A stretch of 5,952 nt of DNA, taken from contig JBDRLU010000028.1 of the NCBI GenBank assembly GCA_043812795.1, forward strand, positions 1 through 5,952, written 5' to 3'. Made by a program: the position numbers and the translations under genes. Source of the DNA: JBDRLU01 sp043812795 (GTDB taxonomy: Bacteria > Chloroflexota > Dehalococcoidia > Dehalococcoidales > UBA2162). The notes beneath the pieces were generated by a model. That model was not told where the DNA came from. It saw nothing but the letters and a program-made list of their open reading frames with translations, and searched no databases. Positions 1 to 5,639 of the stretch are shown here, piece after piece. The first letter of the stretch is position 1. Each line of letters begins with the position of its first letter.

Positions 1-200
1 CGACCAGCTCAACCCCCTTCTCCCGGGCGGCTTTAGCCAGCGATTCAATATCGGTGGGGTTGATATCAAGGTTGTAGGCAATGCGGGCGGTGCCGGCATT
101 ACCCGGTGCGGCATAAATCTCTTCGGCCTTGGGGCTCTGGGGCGAGCTTCCAGACCAGGGTATGCTCCCTCGCCCCGCCCCCGACAACTAATATCTTCAG
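1..200 (-). pseudogene. purD: Phosphoribosylamine-glycine ligase (GAR synthetase), 5' fragment with a one-base frameshift
   Basis: PurD joins glycine to phosphoribosylamine using ATP in the second step of de novo purine synthesis, in the cytoplasm. Read leftward from 200, the frame gives KILVVGGGAREH and then TLVWKLA, the typical N-terminal nucleotide-binding strand and glycine-rich loop of the family. After the C4 tract at 139-142 this frame degenerates and stops at 99-101. Removing one C restores QSPKAEEIYAAPGNAGTA and a good PurD N-domain to the window edge (ending EKGVELV). The lesion is therefore a single inserted base; a sequencing or assembly error is as likely as a real mutation. The codon at the expected start is CTG (198-200), with GAGGGG at 207-212 six bases upstream. 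No ATG/GTG/TTG fits in frame. It lies 25 bases after the acetyltransferase gene and is probably co-transcribed with guaA. The gene continues beyond the window. The family call is firm; the intact or broken status is not. Confidence 0.85.
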
Positions 201-225
201 GTTTCACCCCTCTTCAGCTCTTATT

Positions 226-711
226 TTACCCGTTCCCATCTGTTTTGGGTAGGGACAGTTCGTAAAATACTACCTCCAGGCCGCCGACGGACCCTCTATC
301 GTACTCTTTAAATCCCCGGCTTTTATAAAGCTGCTGGGCAATTCGTTGCCTGGCTGTTGTATCCAGAATAAGTCTTTGGTAGCCCAGGGCTTGCGCTTTT
401 TTCATCAGGTAGTCCAGTATCAGCTCACCGATACCCTGCCCCTGATATTGGGGTGTTACCCGCATCCTCTTGATTTCTGCGGTTTCATTATTGACTCTTC
501 TCAGGCCGCCCGAGCCTACGATAAGCTCATCGCAGGTGGCGACAATGAAATCCCCCCTGTTCTCAATATAGTCTGCTATAATCCTTCCGAGGTCGCTATC
601 GTATTCTGGATTATCAATAAAACTGCCGGTTTGCTCCAGTCCTTCTATGTGAAGTTGCCAGACGGCATCCTGGTCAAAATATTTAAACTGTCTCAGGCTG
701 ATGTTTTGCAT
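226..711 (-). CDS. GNAT-family N-acetyltransferase
   Basis: This 161-residue cytoplasmic protein is a GCN5-related N-acetyltransferase, which would move an acetyl group from acetyl-CoA to an amine. The substrate cannot be read from the sequence. Visible parts: an N-terminal helical region (about 1-50), the strand DFIVATCDELIVGSGGLR (54-71), motif A with the acetyl-CoA pyrophosphate-binding loop QGQGIG (90-95) after IKRMRVTPQY, a following helix, and motif B with RLILDTT (113-119) and LYKSRGF (128-134). The length is normal for a single-domain GNAT. It starts at ATG 709-711, 24 bases after the guaA stop, and ends 25 bases before purD, so it sits inside a purine operon. No clear Shine-Dalgarno lies upstream of the ATG, so translation may depend on the guaA ribosomes. 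Nothing in the sequence ties it to purine chemistry. An alternative is a RimI-like protein or small-molecule acetyltransferase. The fold call is firm. Confidence 0.88.
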   Translation of the reverse strand: MQNISLRQFKYFDQDAVWQLHIEGLEQTGSFIDNPEYDSDLGRIIADYIENRGDFIVATCDELIVGSGGLRRVNNETAEIKRMRVTPQYQGQGIGELILDYLMKKAQALGYQRLILDTTARQRIAQQLYKSRGFKEYDRGSVGGLEVVFYELSLPKTDGNG

Positions 712-735
712 TCTTGAGGTAGCTATTTTGAGAAC

Positions 736-2415
736 TCACTCCCACTCGATAGTTGATGGCGGCTTGGAGGTAATGTCATAGACGACGCGGTTGACGCCGG
801 GGACTTCGTTGACGATGCGGCTGGAAATGCGGGCGAGGAGGTCGTAAGGGAGGCGCGCCCAGTCGGCGGTCATGGCATCATCGCTGGTCACGGCACGGAT
901 AGCTGCCAGATAGCCATAGGTGCGATAATCGCCCATAACACCCACGCTCCTGACATCGGTCAACACGGCAAAAGTCTGCCATAACTGGTGATAGAGCTGG
1001 GCCTTCTTAATTTCGTTCATGACAATAAAATCAGCCGAGCGCAATATCTCCAGCTTCTCCCGGGTCACCTCGCCGATAATACGGATGGCCAACCCCGGGC
1101 CGGGGAAAGGCTGCCGCCATACCATTTCTTCGGGCATGCCTAGCTCCAGTCCGACCTTGCGTACTTCGTCTTTGAAAAGATAGCGTAAAGGTTCGATAAG
1201 CTGGAGCTTCATGCGGGCGGGTAGGCCGCCGACATTATGGTGCGTCTTAATTTTGGCCGAGGCAGTGCTGCCGGAGGCAGCACTCTCGATAACATCGGGA
1301 TAAAGCGTTCCCTGGGCCAGGAAATCTACTTTGCCAATCTTGTTCGCTTCTTCTTCAAAGACATGGATAAACTCTTCGCCGATAGCTTTCCGCTTTGTTT
1401 CCGGGTCGACCACCCCCTTCAAGCGGTCGAGGAACCGGTCGGTGGCGTCGATATAAAGGATATTCATCCCCATATTGGCCTGGAAGACTTTAAAGGTCCT
1501 TTCTACTTCCTCGCGGCGCAGTAGTCCGTTATTAACATAGATACAGGTAAGCTGGTTGCCGACGGCCCGGTAAATCAACGTGGCGACGACGGCGGAATCA
1601 ACCCCGCCCGAAAGAGCATTGATGACTTTACCGCTACCGACCTGCTGCTTGATATTGGCGACGTTTTCGATGATAAAGTTGCCCATCGTCCAGTTACCCT
1701 GGCAGCCGCAGATGCGGTAAGCGAAATTTTTCAGGATGGTCTTACCTTGAGGGGTATGGGCCACTTCGGGATGGAACTGGATTCCATATATTCGCTGGTC
1801 GTTGCCCATGATGGCAATGGGTGAGTTCTCCGTATAAGCCAGTATCTTGAAACCGGGCGGCATGTCTTCAATCCGGTCGCCATGACTCATCCATACTGGC
1901 GCCGAGCCGTCCAGACCGGCCAGTAATGGTGAATCGACATCGCTCACGTGGAGGATGGCATGACCGTATTCCTGCTTGGTTCCTGGTGCTACCCGACCGC
2001 CCAGTTGCTGGGTGATGGCCTGCATGCCGTAGCAGATACCGAGTACCGGCAGGTGGCTTTCATAAACATAAGCGGGGGCGAGCGGCGCCCCCGGCTGATA
2101 GACGCTGGCCGGCCCTCCGGAGAGGATGAATCCCTTTGGTTTGAGGGCGGCTATTTTCTCCCAGGGGGCATTGTGGGGCACCAACTCGCAATAGACCTGG
2201 CATTCACGGATACGGCGGGCGATAAGGAGGCTATACTGCGAGCCGAAGTCGATAACCACGATGGACTCGCGCTCGGGGACGGCTTCGGCACTCTTGACAG
2301 GCTGCACACCCCGTTTTTCCTTGGCGATTTCCAGGTACGTGGAAACTTCGATGTCACCGCTGGTAGTAACTCTGTCTGTTCTAGGTGGTACGGGACGTAA
2401 CTCATCTTCGTTCAT
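736..2415 (-). CDS. guaA: GMP synthase (glutamine-hydrolysing)
   Basis: GuaA converts XMP to GMP with ATP and ammonia from glutamine, the last step of guanine nucleotide synthesis. From ATG 2413-2415 it is 559 residues. A class I glutamine amidotransferase domain (about 52-235) has IVVIDFGSQYS, the nucleophile Cys128 in GICYGMQ, and His215 and Glu217 in GIQFHPEV. An ATP-pyrophosphatase domain follows with the P-loop SGGVDS (269-274). The C-terminal dimerisation/XMP domain has FPGPG (437-441) and the classical ending KPPSTIEWE. All key residues are present. About 51 residues precede the first strand, more than usual. A GTG at 2305-2307, with AAGGA upstream, would give 523 residues, nearer the family norm. 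I prefer the ATG because it lies just downstream of a good promoter and has AAGGAAGG 11 bases before it. The frame stays open to a TTG at 2502, but that start would lie upstream of the promoter. It is the first gene of a leftward operon with the acetyltransferase and purD. Confidence 0.97.
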   Translation of the reverse strand: MNEDELRPVPPRTDRVTTSGDIEVSTYLEIAKEKRGVQPVKSAEAVPERESIVVIDFGSQYSLLIARRIRECQVYCELVPHNAPWEKIAALKPKGFILSGGPASVYQPGAPLAPAYVYESHLPVLGICYGMQAITQQLGGRVAPGTKQEYGHAILHVSDVDSPLLAGLDGSAPVWMSHGDRIEDMPPGFKILAYTENSPIAIMGNDQRIYGIQFHPEVAHTPQGKTILKNFAYRICGCQGNWTMGNFIIENVANIKQQVGSGKVINALSGGVDSAVVATLIYRAVGNQLTCIYVNNGLLRREEVERTFKVFQANMGMNILYIDATDRFLDRLKGVVDPETKRKAIGEEFIHVFEEEANKIGKVDFLAQGTLYPDVIESAASGSTASAKIKTHHNVGGLPARMKLQLIEPLRYLFKDEVRKVGLELGMPEEMVWRQPFPGPGLAIRIIGEVTREKLEILRSADFIVMNEIKKAQLYHQLWQTFAVLTDVRSVGVMGDYRTYGYLAAIRAVTSDDAMTADWARLPYDLLARISSRIVNEVPGVNRVVYDITSKPPSTIEWE

Positions 2416-2449
2416 ATTCTTGGATGCCTTCCTTGCCTTTTGCTTTTCT

Positions 2450-2458
2450 ATTATACCA
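2450..2458 (-). promoter_or_regulatory. Extended -10 promoter for guaA
   Basis: On the minus strand the sequence reads TGGTATAAT, a consensus TATAAT with the TG-N extension. The -35 hexamer at 17-base spacing (2473-2478) is poor, as is common for extended -10 promoters. Transcription should begin near 2443, giving a leader of about 28 bases before the ATG at 2415. This placement is a main reason for choosing that ATG over the upstream open frame. Confidence 0.6.
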
Positions 2459-2569
2459 TCAACCTTTTGGAGAACATAGTTGAACACTCTTCGCTGGCGC
2501 AAGCCGAACCGATAACAACGTCCATAGATAAAAAAGGGGGCTATAAGGTCGTTTTAATGACACGATTTA

Positions 2570-2664
2570 CTATTCCGTGTTTGACACGGAATCCATCCTT
2601 CAACCAACCGAAGGATAACCTACAAACTATGGTACTTTCTGGATACCGACTTTCGTCGGTATGG
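2570..2664. repeat. Paired palindromic element (REP doublet / REPIN-like) with a central hairpin
   Basis: Three perfect inverted repeats lie in a row: a 9-bp stem with a 3-base loop at 2572-2592, a 7-bp stem with an 8-base loop at 2595-2616, and an 8-bp stem with a 4-base loop at 2643-2662. The first and third are related in inverted orientation. Read inward, both have the form (CTATTCCG or CCATACCG)-loop-(CGGAATCCA or CGGTATCCA), and a T-A pair in one stem is an A-T pair in the other. Each stem ends in a shared ATCCA on its inner side. This fits two REP-type units forming a doublet, or a tiny palindromic mobile element. It sits between two divergent promoters. A role as a bidirectional terminator is unlikely, because no T-run follows either stem. 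Confidence 0.6.
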
Positions 2665-2697
2665 TCAAGATTACTAAACGTTCTCGGCCATATTATT

Positions 2698-2726
2698 TTG
2701 GTAGGTGATAGCAGCTATGTTATAAT
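2698..2726 (+). promoter_or_regulatory. Sigma-70-type promoter for tsaC-rpiB
   Basis: A -35 box TTGGTA (2698-2703, four of six consensus bases) is followed by a 17-base spacer and a consensus TATAAT (2721-2726). The spacer ends in TGT, which makes this an extended -10 as well. Transcription should start near 2733, about 20 bases before ATG 2753. A start at GTG 2741 would leave only about 8 bases of leader. Confidence 0.72.
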
Positions 2727-2752
2727 TTGAAAAACTCAGAGTGGTCGTGATA

Positions 2753-3397
2753 ATGGTAAGCAAGCTTGCTTCAGACGTTCAGTCACAGGTCAGGAAAGGC
2801 ATCGAGGTCATGAGGTGCGGAGGGATAGTAGCTTACCCCACCGATACCGTTTATGGACTCGGTGCGGCCATCAATTTACCCGGAGCAGTAGGCCGGGTGT
2901 TTGCGGTAAAACAGCGACCTTTGAGTATGGCGTTCCCAGTCCTCCTGGCTAATGCGGCACAGCTCGCCCAAGTAGCCAAGGAAGTACCGCCGGTGGCCCG
3001 GCAGTTAATCGAGAGGTTCTGGCCGGGTGCTTTGACCATAGTTTTGCTTAAATCTGATTTTGTGCCCGATATCGTTACCGCAGGTAGTCGGACCGTGGCC
3101 GTCCGTATTCCGGCCCATCCGGTGGCCATCGCTCTTATCGAAGGAATGGGTGTGCCCATGGTCGGTACCAGTGCCAACCGTAGCGGTCAAATAAGTCCGG
3201 TCACGGCGGAAGGAGTCCGCACTCAGTTCGGCAGCGAGATTGACCTGGTTATCGATGGCGGGCAATCCCCCGGGGGTAAGGAATCGACTGTAGTTGATGC
3301 CACTGGTATGGTTCCGGTTATACTACGGGAAGGAGCCATCTCGGTAAGAGTGCTTCAGGAAGTATTCGGAAATATTGTAGTCAGGAAAGGAGAATAG
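2753..3397 (+). CDS. tsaC: L-threonylcarbamoyladenylate synthase (YrdC/Sua5 family)
   Basis: TsaC (YwlC/Sua5 type) makes threonylcarbamoyl-AMP from threonine, bicarbonate and ATP. TsaB/D/E then transfer the threonylcarbamoyl group to A37 of ANN-decoding tRNAs (t6A). From ATG 2753 it is 214 residues, a single YrdC domain without the extra C-terminal Sua5 domain. Family motifs in order: PTDTVYGLG (29-37), KQRP (53-56), FWPGALT (89-95), VRIPAHP (117-123), GTSANRSG (138-145), STVVD (178-182) and ILREGAIS (190-197). These line the basic nucleotide-binding cleft. GTG codons at 2741 and 2747 are in-frame alternatives adding four or two residues. I prefer the ATG because GAGTGG lies eight bases before it and the promoter at 2698-2726 predicts a leader that would barely include 2741. 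rpiB begins two bases after its stop, so the two genes are co-transcribed. No other t6A gene is in view. Confidence 0.95.
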   Translation: MVSKLASDVQSQVRKGIEVMRCGGIVAYPTDTVYGLGAAINLPGAVGRVFAVKQRPLSMAFPVLLANAAQLAQVAKEVPPVARQLIERFWPGALTIVLLKSDFVPDIVTAGSRTVAVRIPAHPVAIALIEGMGVPMVGTSANRSGQISPVTAEGVRTQFGSEIDLVIDGGQSPGGKESTVVDATGMVPVILREGAISVRVLQEVFGNIVVRKGE

Positions 3398-3399
3398 CG

Positions 3400-3834
3400 A
3401 TGCGTATTGCTATTGGTAGCGACCACCGGGGTTTTGCCCGCAAGCAGGGCATCATGAAGCAGGTAACTAAAGCCGGTCATACTTATGAGGACTTCGGTAG
3501 CTATTCAGAAGAATCGGTAGATTATCCGGATATCGCCCGGAAAGTAGCCGGGGCAGTCGCCGGCGGTGCTTTCGACCGGGGTATCCTGATATGCGGCACC
3601 GGCATCGGTATGTGTGTCGTGGCTAACAAGATTAAGGGAATCAGGGCTGCCTTATGCTATGATACCTCCTGCGCCATTCAGGCCCGCCAGCATATCGATG
3701 CTAATATCCTTTGCCTGGGGGCGAGTGAAGGGCCAAGGCGGGTACGAGCAATCCTGCACGACTTTCTAGGGACTGGTTTTGAAGGTGGGCGGCACCAGCG
3801 CCGGTTGGACAAAATAAAGGCCATGGAAGAGTGA
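3400..3834 (+). CDS. rpiB: Ribose-5-phosphate isomerase B (RpiB/LacAB family)
   Basis: RpiB interconverts ribose-5-phosphate and ribulose-5-phosphate in the non-oxidative pentose phosphate pathway, supplying ribose for PRPP and so for purines. It has 144 residues, the usual length. Visible features: the N-terminal strand MRIAIGSDHRGF with Asp8-His9, the catalytic Cys65 in CGTGIGM with Thr67, the following ANKIKGIRAAL helix, His98 as the probable ring-opening residue, and a phosphate-binding arginine cluster in FEGGRHQRRLDKI (Arg131, Arg134, Arg135). One unusual position: the residue after His98 is Ile, where many RpiB proteins have Asn (HN). The start is secure: AAAGGAG at 3386-3392 lies seven bases before the ATG, within the end of tsaC. 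LacA/LacB (galactose-6-phosphate isomerase) are related, but they come as a pair in lac operons, and no sugar operon is present. Confidence 0.95.
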   Translation: MRIAIGSDHRGFARKQGIMKQVTKAGHTYEDFGSYSEESVDYPDIARKVAGAVAGGAFDRGILICGTGIGMCVVANKIKGIRAALCYDTSCAIQARQHIDANILCLGASEGPRRVRAILHDFLGTGFEGGRHQRRLDKIKAMEE

Positions 3835-3852
3835 TTTAGCGAGGCGCTTAGC

Positions 3853-3881
3853 TTGACACAAAGCCAGCATTTTGTTATGTT
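3853..3881 (+). promoter_or_regulatory. Promoter for ilvD-ilvB
   Basis: A perfect -35 TTGACA (3853-3858) is followed by a 17-base spacer and TATGTT (3876-3881, four of six). An overlapping alternative -10 is TGTTATAAA, with TATAAA at 3881-3886 preceded by TG-N. It begins 18 bases after the rpiB stop. Expected initiation is near 3888-3893, giving an ilvD leader of about 70-76 bases that contains the hairpin at 3909-3938. Confidence 0.68.
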
Positions 3882-3908
3882 ATAAACCTCAGGTAGGATT
3901 TTGGAGAC

Positions 3909-3938
3909 AGAGACCGTCCGCCCGAGCGGGCGGTCTTT
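3909..3938 (+). terminator. GC-rich hairpin in the ilvD leader: terminator or attenuator candidate
   Basis: GACCGTCCG (3912-3920) pairs with CGGGCGGTC (3927-3935) across a six-base loop, with one G-T wobble. AGA/TTT extends the stem to 12 pairs. An alternative inner fold is CCGCCC-GAGC-GGGCGG (3918-3933). Only TTTGATT follows, so the U-tract is short and termination may be partial. It could end the tsaC-rpiB transcript. Because the ilvD promoter lies upstream of it, it would also stand in the way of ilv transcription. I see no leader peptide with Ile/Val/Leu codons and no T-box motif. Confidence 0.5.
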
Positions 3939-3963
3939 GATTATCTGGAAGAAAGAGACGGAA

Positions 3964-5637
3964 ATGAAAAGCGAAGCAGTGAAGAAAGGACTGGAGCGGG
4001 CCCCGCACCGGGCTTTGTTGCATGCTTTAGGCTGTAGCCCGGCGGAAATGGACAAGCCGTTCATCGGTATCGTTAACAGCTTTAGTGAGATTGTGCCCGG
4101 CCACATGCACCTCCGTGAAATTGCCGAAGCCGTCAGGGCCGGAGTGAATAGCGGTGGCGGCGTGGCTTTCGAGGTCAATACCATCGCCGTTTGTGACGGC
4201 ATCGCCATGGGTCATGCCGGCATGAAATATAGCCTGCCCAGCCGCGAGCTAATCGCTGATTCGGCGGAGATTGTGGCCGAAGCTCATGCCTTCGATGCCT
4301 TAGTCTTTATTCCTAATTGCGATAAAATAATTCCCGGCATGCTGATGGCGGCGGTAAGATTGAATGTCCCTGCCATCTTCATCAGCGGGGGGCCGATGCT
4401 GACCGGCTATTTGCCTGACAATGAAGGGTTCACTCAGGTTGACCTTAGCTCTGTCTTCGAGGCCGTCGGGAAAGTAGCCAGCGGTAAGATGACTGAGGCC
4501 GAACTGGCTGAACTGGAACTGGTGGCCTGTCCTGGCTGTGGCAGTTGTGCCGGCATGTTTACGGCTAATACCATGAATTGCCTCACCGAAGCTCTGGGTA
4601 TGGCATTGCCGGGGAACGGGACGATTCCGGCCGTCGATATCAGACGTCGGCAGTTGGCTCGGGCTGCCGGCCAGCAAATTATGGAACTGTTGGCAGATGA
4701 TGTCCATCCGCGTGACATCATCAACAAAGACTCTCTTTACAACGCCTTTGCGGTCGATATGGCATTAGGCGGCAGTACCAATTCGGTTTTGCATCTTATC
4801 GCCGTGGCTAATGAGGCGGGCATTAATTTTCCTCTGCGACTGGTCAATGAAATCAGCGAGCGGACACCGCAGTTATGCAAGTTAAGGCCGGCGGGCGATT
4901 ACCACATTGAGGACTTAGACCGCGCCGGGGGCATACCGGCGGTCATGAAAGAGTTGGGTAAATTGTTAAATTTAGACGCCAGAACGGTGTCGAATAAATC
5001 AATCGGGGAAGTCATTGCCAAAAAGCGCGTAACCGACCGCAATGTCATCCATACCAAAGCGAAGGCTTATTCTTCTACCGGCGGTCTGGCAGTACTTTTC
5101 GGGAACATCGCGCCGGAGGGAGCGGTAGTCAAGAGGGGCGCTGTTGCCCCGGAGATGATGGTCCACGAGGGGCCGGCTAAAGTCTTCGACTCCGAAGAAA
5201 AAGCAACGAAAGCCATCATGGCCGGCAAAATCAAGCCAGGCGAAGTGGTCGTCATCCGCTACGAGGGGCCGAGGGGTGGGCCGGGAATGAGGGAGATGCT
5301 GACGCCGACTTCGTTGCTTGCCGGTATGGGTCTGGATAAAGAAGTTGCCCTTATCACCGATGGGCGCTTTTCCGGCGCTACCCGCGGTGCGGCTATCGGA
5401 CACGTTTCCCCCGAGGCAGCTGGCGGCGGCCCGATTGCGGCTTTGACCGATGGCGACATCATCAAAATAGATATTCCTCAGCACAAACTCGACGTAGAGC
5501 TAAGCCAAAAAGAGTTAACCACACGGCTGTCCCGTTTACCGGCCTTTAAACCGAGAGTAAAAACGGGCTACCTCAGACGTTACAGTGAAAAAGTTTCCTC
5601 GGCAAGTACCGGTGCCGTGTTTATACAGGAGAAGTAA
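3964..5637 (+). CDS. ilvD: Dihydroxy-acid dehydratase
   Basis: IlvD dehydrates 2,3-dihydroxy-isovalerate and 2,3-dihydroxy-3-methylvalerate to the 2-keto acids, the third common step of valine and isoleucine synthesis. From ATG 3964 it has 557 residues, the normal length, beginning MKSEAVKKGLERAPHRALL as the family does. The frame is open back to a TTG at 3901, but that would translate the hairpin and add 21 residues foreign to the family. Landmarks: VNSFSEIVPGHMHLRE (38-53), DGIAMGHAGM (78-87), the Fe-S ligand Cys119 in PNCDK, CPGCGSCAGMFTANTM with Cys189, Cys192 and Cys195, and RFSGATRG (468-475) holding the probable catalytic Ser470. VPGHxHL together with CGSCxGMF is the E. coli/B. subtilis pattern. 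The E. coli enzyme carries an oxygen-labile [4Fe-4S] cluster, unlike the plant and mycobacterial [2Fe-2S] type. The ilvB start is two bases after its stop. Regulation may involve the leader hairpin. Confidence 0.97.
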   Translation: MKSEAVKKGLERAPHRALLHALGCSPAEMDKPFIGIVNSFSEIVPGHMHLREIAEAVRAGVNSGGGVAFEVNTIAVCDGIAMGHAGMKYSLPSRELIADSAEIVAEAHAFDALVFIPNCDKIIPGMLMAAVRLNVPAIFISGGPMLTGYLPDNEGFTQVDLSSVFEAVGKVASGKMTEAELAELELVACPGCGSCAGMFTANTMNCLTEALGMALPGNGTIPAVDIRRRQLARAAGQQIMELLADDVHPRDIINKDSLYNAFAVDMALGGSTNSVLHLIAVANEAGINFPLRLVNEISERTPQLCKLRPAGDYHIEDLDRAGGIPAVMKELGKLLNLDARTVSNKSIGEVIAKKRVTDRNVIHTKAKAYSSTGGLAVLFGNIAPEGAVVKRGAVAPEMMVHEGPAKVFDSEEKATKAIMAGKIKPGEVVVIRYEGPRGGPGMREMLTPTSLLAGMGLDKEVALITDGRFSGATRGAAIGHVSPEAAGGGPIAALTDGDIIKIDIPQHKLDVELSQKELTTRLSRLPAFKPRVKTGYLRRYSEKVSSASTGAVFIQEK

Positions 5638-5639
5638 AT

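Larger units (their letters stand above)
2416..2752. other. Divergent intergenic region between guaA and tsaC
   Basis: These 337 bases hold the leftward guaA promoter and the rightward tsaC promoter. The palindrome cluster at 2570-2664 lies between them. The stretches 2480-2569 and 2665-2697 show no further signal I can support. Short open frames that cross this region have no ribosome binding site and no recognisable protein, so I treat them as non-coding. Confidence 0.7.

Noticed and set aside
1..205. Open minus-strand frame from GTG 205 to the window edge
   Set aside because: It is a shadow of purD: its product is Pro/Arg-rich with no family features, while the neighbouring frames give clear PurD sequence.
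346..717. 123-codon plus-strand open frame over the acetyltransferase gene
   Set aside because: It lies wholly antisense to a clear GNAT gene and its protein shows no domain; a shadow frame.
2150..2405. Second minus-strand frame inside guaA
   Set aside because: Overlaps the conserved amidotransferase domain in another frame and shows no motif.
2416..2502. Extension of guaA to a TTG at 2502
   Set aside because: It would start upstream of the likely promoter, has no ribosome binding site and adds residues not expected for the family.
2440..2730. 96-codon plus-strand frame across the guaA-tsaC intergenic region
   Set aside because: No Shine-Dalgarno, no recognisable protein, runs through three palindromes and ends inside the tsaC promoter region.
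3901..3963. 21-codon N-terminal extension of ilvD from TTG 3901
   Set aside because: It translates the leader hairpin; the ATG at 3964 gives the normal DHAD N-terminus and length.
3835..3963. T-box or Ile/Val/Leu leader peptide upstream of ilvD
   Set aside because: No T-box core sequence, no short ORF with runs of branched-chain codons, and the leader is too short for a full T-box.
3678..4208. 176-codon minus-strand frame spanning rpiB and ilvD
   Set aside because: Antisense to the conserved parts of two real genes, with low-complexity Ser/Pro/Ala composition.
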